17,793 nt of DNA, from contig DJWJ01000011.1 of the NCBI GenBank assembly GCA_002440965.1, positions 1-17,793 on the forward strand. Direction: 5' to 3'. The stretch comes from Candidatus Omnitrophica bacterium UBA6233. GTDB lineage: Bacteria; Omnitrophota; Gorgyraeia; Gygaellales; Profunditerraquicolaceae. Of the stretch, positions 14,443 to 17,793 are shown one piece after another. Under the pieces are notes generated by a model that searched no databases, was not told where the DNA came from, and was given only the letters and a program-made list of their open reading frames with translations. The position numbers and the translations under genes were made by a program. Within the stretch, counting starts at the first letter, position 1; every line of letters begins with the position of its first letter.

Positions 14443-15749
14443 AATATCACTCCCACTCTTGTACCCACGACTAACGCGTCATCGATATTCCTGGCCCCTC
14501 CCGGATTGAATATATACTGCGTAACCGGCTGAAGATATAAACAGGGAGAAACCATAAATTTATAGTTCAATTCCATCATAACTTCGAACTTCTGGGGATC
14601 CTGGCCTGAATCATTCTGGTAATTTGCCAAATCCTCGCTCCATTTTCCATACGCAAAACCTAAAGATGTAACGTCTTTATCGCGCTTGGGGATTAACCCG
14701 GTATAGACCAAGCCTCCGTCGACAAAAAAGGAGAACTCGTTTACATCAGGCGGAGCAAAGGTAAAAACTGTAAATACGGTTAGGCCCTGCTTACTGTCTT
14801 GTCCACCCTCCCGGTAAACCATTTGGTCGCCATGGAGGTAAAAACCGTAAGTTCCCCGGTGCTTACGCTTCGGCAAACCGGTAACAGCCGCGGAATTGCC
14901 GTTTTCATCCTTATAGAAATCTTCAAATTTTCCGGTATCATATATGCCGCCGATTTTGTAATTGCCCGGCAATCCCCGGCTGCCTTCTGCCTGATTCAAT
15001 AAATAGCTAAATTCCTGCAGCAGCATTACCCCTTTATCGCTCCTAAAACTAAAATCCATTCCGTGATATTTATTATCGCCTACCCGGTCATCGCCATTGT
15101 AAATACCGGTTTTAGACAAAACCTCCGGGGTTATCTTGTATTTTACGAGCGCTGCCCAAGTTGCGGTCGGATACGCCGTAAAAGGTATATTTATAGGTAT
15201 GCTTATCGGATTGCCATCGATGGCATTGTTGACAAAATTCCAATAAAGCGGAGAGGAAGCAAAATCGTCTCCGGCGCCAAGGCGGCCGAATCTAAAAGAT
15301 AAGCGGCCATCCATAAGCGCCTTATCCAAATATAGCGAGTAAAGCCGGAATTGCTCCGATCCATAGATACTACTTACCACGAACCGGTTGCCTATGTCCT
15401 TAGAAAGGTTCCTTCCCTGACGATACACGCCGGCTATATGAAATTGCCATCCCTCAAAATCCATTAATTTGCCCAAATCAGCATTGAGATCCAAACCCAG
15501 GGAAGAATCGTAGCGAACCCTGTTCTCTCTCTTACCGCCGACAGGATTATTCAGGATATCAACCACATAACTGCTGGCAAAAGTTATCCCGGAATCAGCG
15601 AGTTTATCGCGAAAACCAAACCAATTACCAGTAAGATACTCCCGAGTTAACCAGCCAGATTCGCCCCCGGCGTAAGCTAAAGAGAAAAATAAAGGAATAA
15701 GAAGAATCGCGCAAAAAACTACTCTGAGCCTGCCGCATAAACTAAGCAT
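14439..15749 (-). CDS. oprB: OprB-family carbohydrate-selective outer-membrane porin
   Basis: A 436-residue outer-membrane beta-barrel. A signal peptide covers 1-27 (MLSLCGRLRVVF, hydrophobic, SLAYA). OprB hallmarks include WLTREYLTGNWFGFRDKLADSGI at the mature N-terminus, DLNADLGKLMDFEGWQFHIAGVYRQG, LRFGRLGAGDDF-like segments (FRFGRLGAGDDFASS), the late motif FEVMMELNYKFMVSPCLYLQPVTQYI and a C-terminal Phe (GVIF) used for barrel assembly. It lets sugars through the outer membrane for capture by XylF, whose gene overlaps by four bases. I start at the ATG at 15749, preceded by GGAGGG. The longer frame from 15827 would translate the upstream terminator hairpin. The promoter is probably the one at 15771-15800. 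Confidence 0.92.
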   Translation of the reverse strand: MLSLCGRLRVVFCAILLIPLFFSLAYAGGESGWLTREYLTGNWFGFRDKLADSGITFASSYVVDILNNPVGGKRENRVRYDSSLGLDLNADLGKLMDFEGWQFHIAGVYRQGRNLSKDIGNRFVVSSIYGSEQFRLYSLYLDKALMDGRLSFRFGRLGAGDDFASSPLYWNFVNNAIDGNPISIPINIPFTAYPTATWAALVKYKITPEVLSKTGIYNGDDRVGDNKYHGMDFSFRSDKGVMLLQEFSYLLNQAEGSRGLPGNYKIGGIYDTGKFEDFYKDENGNSAAVTGLPKRKHRGTYGFYLHGDQMVYREGGQDSKQGLTVFTVFTFAPPDVNEFSFFVDGGLVYTGLIPKRDKDVTSLGFAYGKWSEDLANYQNDSGQDPQKFEVMMELNYKFMVSPCLYLQPVTQYIFNPGGARNIDDALVVGTRVGVIF

Positions 15750-15770
15750 TAACGCCCTCCTCTGGCATTC

Positions 15771-15800
15771 ATCATAAAAAACCCCGCACCTTGTTATCAA
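15771..15800 (-). promoter_or_regulatory. Candidate oprB-xyl operon promoter inside a terminator
   Basis: On the minus strand TTGATA (15795-15800) and TATGAT (15771-15776), each one mismatch from consensus, are spaced by 18 bp. The -35 box lies in the loop and the spacer in the right arm and U-run of the preceding terminator. Transcription would start about 15-20 nt before the ATG at 15749, leaving the GGAGGG site intact. Confidence 0.45.
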
Positions 15801-15814
15801 AGTGCGGGGTTTCT
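15776..15814 (-). terminator. Intrinsic terminator of the MscS-like gene
   Basis: A strong hairpin with 11-bp perfect arms AAACCCCGCAC (15802-15812 read on the minus strand) and GTGCGGGGTTT (15779-15789), loop CTTTG..CAAGG partly paired, followed by TTTTTT on the minus strand. It ends the transcript of the membrane protein at 15836-16513 and sits only 26 bp before the oprB start codon, so it could also act as an attenuator for read-through. Confidence 0.88.
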
Positions 15815-15835
15815 CGTAACCAACCAATACCCCGG

Positions 15836-16513
15836 TTATTTTTTCTTCAATTTTTCGATAAAATCAGCTGTGGCTTTACCGGCGATATCCTTGCAGCCTA
15901 AACCAAACGCCAAAGCCAAACCCAAGCCTAAACTGCCTAAAACAACAGACAAAGTTAACTGGGTTACAAGAACTCCGATATTCAACTGCTCTAAAGCCAC
16001 AAAAATGGCAAAAAGAACAATCACCACCTCGACGACCTTAGCCAAAAGTTTACCCTGGCTAAGCCCGGCGTTATTAGCAGCGGTTAGGACTATATTTCTT
16101 AAAACGGTGGCCGCGAACATACCTAAGATAAGAATAAACACAGCCGCGATGACATTAGGTATATAAAGAACCACTTTGTTTAACAAATCGGCTGCGATGG
16201 TTAAACCTATGGAATTAATCGCCACCATAAAGGTAACCAACAAAGCGAGCCAATAACAAATGACCCCGATTAACTCGGAAAGCGAATAACTTATGCCGCC
16301 TTTTTCCAGCAAAGCTTCCAATTCGATTCGATCGGAAATTTCATCCAGCTTAATTGCCCTCAAGCCTCTTGTAACAACAGCCCGGATCAATTTGGAAATC
16401 AACCAACCAACAATGAGTATAATAAGCACCAACAAAATATTCATCACAAACTGCCCAATCTGCGATAAAACTGTTCTCGCTGGTTCCAACAAAACTATTT
16501 GCCAACTACTCAT
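15836..16513 (-). CDS. Small MscS-like / conserved TM-helix membrane protein
   Basis: A 225-residue protein with about four or five hydrophobic segments: 22-46, 84-105, 115-138, 157-176 and 183-208. The last, LGSLGLGLALAFGLGCKDIAGKATADFIEKL, matches the pore helix and following sequence of MscS-type mechanosensitive channels (GLGLALAFGL.xKDIA). The large cytoplasmic beta and alpha/beta domains of MscS are absent: the chain stops right after the pore helix. The N-terminal half (IILIVGWLISKLIRAVVTRGLRAI) resembles the conserved TM-helix repeat of CmpX-like proteins, so this is such a short channel-like protein. The start ATG has AAGGAGGTGGAGG before it. It has its own promoter (16553-16581) and a terminator, so it is a single-gene unit. 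Confidence 0.78.
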   Translation of the reverse strand: MSSWQIVLLEPARTVLSQIGQFVMNILLVLIILIVGWLISKLIRAVVTRGLRAIKLDEISDRIELEALLEKGGISYSLSELIGVICYWLALLVTFMVAINSIGLTIAADLLNKVVLYIPNVIAAVFILILGMFAATVLRNIVLTAANNAGLSQGKLLAKVVEVVIVLFAIFVALEQLNIGVLVTQLTLSVVLGSLGLGLALAFGLGCKDIAGKATADFIEKLKKK

Positions 16514-16552
16514 CCTCCACCTCCTTGGGTTAGTGTTACCTAGTTTTGTTTA

Positions 16553-16581
16553 ACTCTATCACAACCATAAGGTTATGTCAA
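16553..16581 (-). promoter_or_regulatory. Promoter of the MscS-like gene
   Basis: Minus-strand TTGACA (16576-16581), 17 bp, TAGAGT (16553-16558; four of six matches). The spacer contains an AACC-TTAT-GGTT inverted repeat that might bind a regulator. Transcription would begin about 32 nt before the start codon at 16513. Confidence 0.6.
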
Positions 16582-16600
16582 GAAAATATATTCTACCCGC

Positions 16601-17793
16601 TTAGCTTTTCTTGTTTTTTAGCAACTTGATTTCCCTGCTTAAATCTTCGATTTGCTTTTGCTGCTGCGCTATCTGTTTTTGCTGCGCTTTCATCCCTTCA
16701 ACTATCAATCCGGCCAAAGCCCCGTATTCAATTGACATATAATCTTTCCCTTTTCCATCAACCACTTCCGGGACCACTTTCTTAACTTCTTGAGCTATCA
16801 ACCCTATGTTCCTGCTGCTTTTTAGATCCTTAATATCGGTTTTTGTCTTGTCCCATTCGAAATAGACACCCCTTAAAGCCATAATCTTAGTTAAGGGGTC
16901 ATCAATGGTAGTTACATTCTTTTTAAGCCGGGCATCTGAGATATTACCTCCCCCATAGTAAGCAAGGCTGCCGCTGACAAGCAAGGTATAGGAAGCGGAA
17001 GCACCTCCTCCCATCCCCATATGATTAGCTGTAGACTTACTCCAATAGAGAACAGGATACCCATTATCACCATATAGCGCCCAGTCGTCATCACCGTAAA
17101 TTACAGTATCTCCCGCAGTATTGATTGCAAATCTTCTTGCTCCATTGGTATATACTGAGAATTCTCCGGAATCCGAAAATAAATGAACATCCGAACCGGA
17201 AAGAGCCGGGCCTATAACAAAATCACCCCCTGCTGCCGCTCGTATATCTCCACTTACATCCAACTTATAGCTTGGCACCATATTTATTCCTACATTACCT
17301 CCTGAAGTCTGAAGAAGTAGCGGCTTAGAATCTAAGGAGGCTATGTAAAAAGAATCAGCTAAGGTTTGGATAACAAGCCTGTTTGCTCCAGTAGGGTCAT
17401 GGATCTCCATGATACTGCGCTCATAGGATGTCGAGTTCTTAAGGAGCAACCCGGGAGTAAGCACATGAAGGCTCCCTGTGCCGCCGCCAATTTGAAGCAG
17501 AGTTCCGGGCGCCGTCGTCCCAATGCCGACATTGCCGTTTTCATCTATAATCATCTTATCAGTCTGATTGATCCTGAACCGCAATCCCTCATATCCGGGG
17601 TATCCGGACATCATAAGGCCGCCACGGCCGGTAGTTGTTGCTCCATTGGAATTATAAAACTCCATTCCCGCATCATAACCGGTAGACTGAATCTCAAGCT
17701 GACCGTAGGCTGCGCTATCTGCGCCTTTTATATGGAGATTGGTATTTGGATTCACCGTCCCTATCCCCACATTGCCTTCTACTACCAGGTCAG
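16601..17793 (-). CDS. Fibre/adhesin-like protein with S74 self-cleaving chaperone tail (5' end outside window)
   Basis: The 3' 397 codons of a larger gene. The frame is open to the right edge (LVVEGNVGIGT), so the apparent GTG start at 17770 is not real. The visible part has repeats of the type NVGIGTTAPGTLLQIG, NVGINMVPSYKLDVSGD and GIGTVNPNTNLHIKG, as in trimeric phage tail spikes and long bacterial surface fibres. The last 112 residues are an intramolecular chaperone of peptidase family S74: SDARLKKNV (cleavage Ser), VYFEWDK, NIGLIAQEVKKVVPEVV, YMSIEYGALAGLIVEGMK, then a Gln-rich coiled coil (QQKQIAQQQKQIEDLSREIKLL). In known members the tail trimerises, helps folding and cuts itself off. 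No phage genes are next to it, so a host surface protein is more likely than a prophage. Confidence 0.85.
   Translation of the reverse strand, partial: DLVVEGNVGIGTVNPNTNLHIKGADSAAYGQLEIQSTGYDAGMEFYNSNGATTTGRGGLMMSGYPGYEGLRFRINQTDKMIIDENGNVGIGTTAPGTLLQIGGGTGSLHVLTPGLLLKNSTSYERSIMEIHDPTGANRLVIQTLADSFYIASLDSKPLLLQTSGGNVGINMVPSYKLDVSGDIRAAAGGDFVIGPALSGSDVHLFSDSGEFSVYTNGARRFAINTAGDTVIYGDDDWALYGDNGYPVLYWSKSTANHMGMGGGASASYTLLVSGSLAYYGGGNISDARLKKNVTTIDDPLTKIMALRGVYFEWDKTKTDIKDLKSSRNIGLIAQEVKKVVPEVVDGKGKDYMSIEYGALAGLIVEGMKAQQKQIAQQQKQIEDLSREIKLLKNKKS

Noticed and set aside
15750..15827. Longer porin N-terminus from 15827
   Set aside because: It would translate the terminator hairpin and bury the signal peptide 26 residues inside the protein.
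16601..17793. Prophage tail spike from the S74 domain
   Set aside because: No other phage gene is visible, neighbours are host transport and channel genes, and S74 tails are common on bacterial surface fibres.
1..17793. CRISPR array, tRNA or rRNA genes
   Set aside because: No regularly spaced short repeats and no cloverleaf or rRNA sequence were recognised on either strand by eye.

Overview
This is 17.8 kb of bacterial DNA from a Gram-negative (two-membrane) organism. Every convincing gene is on the minus strand, so transcription runs from high to low coordinates. An OprB-type outer-membrane porin, periplasmic binding proteins with signal peptides, and a large repeat-containing protein with a self-cleaving S74 chaperone tail fit an uncultured lineage of the Omnitrophota kind. 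That placement is inference from gene style, not from a marker gene.

Right part (about 8.0-17.8 kb), housekeeping and transport. First comes the 3' part of a fibre/adhesin-like S74 protein that runs off the right edge. Next is a promoter, a short MscS-like membrane protein and its terminator. Then follows a tight operon: OprB porin, XylF, XylG, XylH, a half-size TSUP transporter, a histidine kinase with a periplasmic solute-binding sensor domain, and a single-domain response regulator. The first six genes overlap or nearly touch, so uptake of a sugar (probably xylose or a related pentose) looks co-expressed with a two-component sensor. A small S4 RNA-binding protein with a terminator closes this part.

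Left part (1-7.9 kb), an AT-rich accessory region of modular conflict genes, in transcription order. (a) An exported single-HKD phospholipase D-like protein. (b) A Fic AMP-transferase with its own promoter/operator, closely followed by a HEPN-type gene. (c) An AbiEi/AbiEii type IV toxin-antitoxin pair with a clear promoter. (d) A SIR2-like NADase, a HEPN-motif protein and a short proteasome-like Ntn-hydrolase start. The boundaries carry two families of dispersed repeats. Family A lies 24-73 nt downstream of the last gene of three modules: two good copies and one decayed relative. Family B lies upstream of two modules (93% identical copies). The pattern B-cargo-A, seen twice with unrelated cargo, suggests modules shuffled by a common mechanism.

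Most likely new biology: the SIR2 + HEPN + Ntn-hydrolase trio, the Fic + HEPN pair with a three-half-site operator, and the A/B boundary repeats. No RNA genes, CRISPR arrays, complete insertion sequences or integrases were seen.
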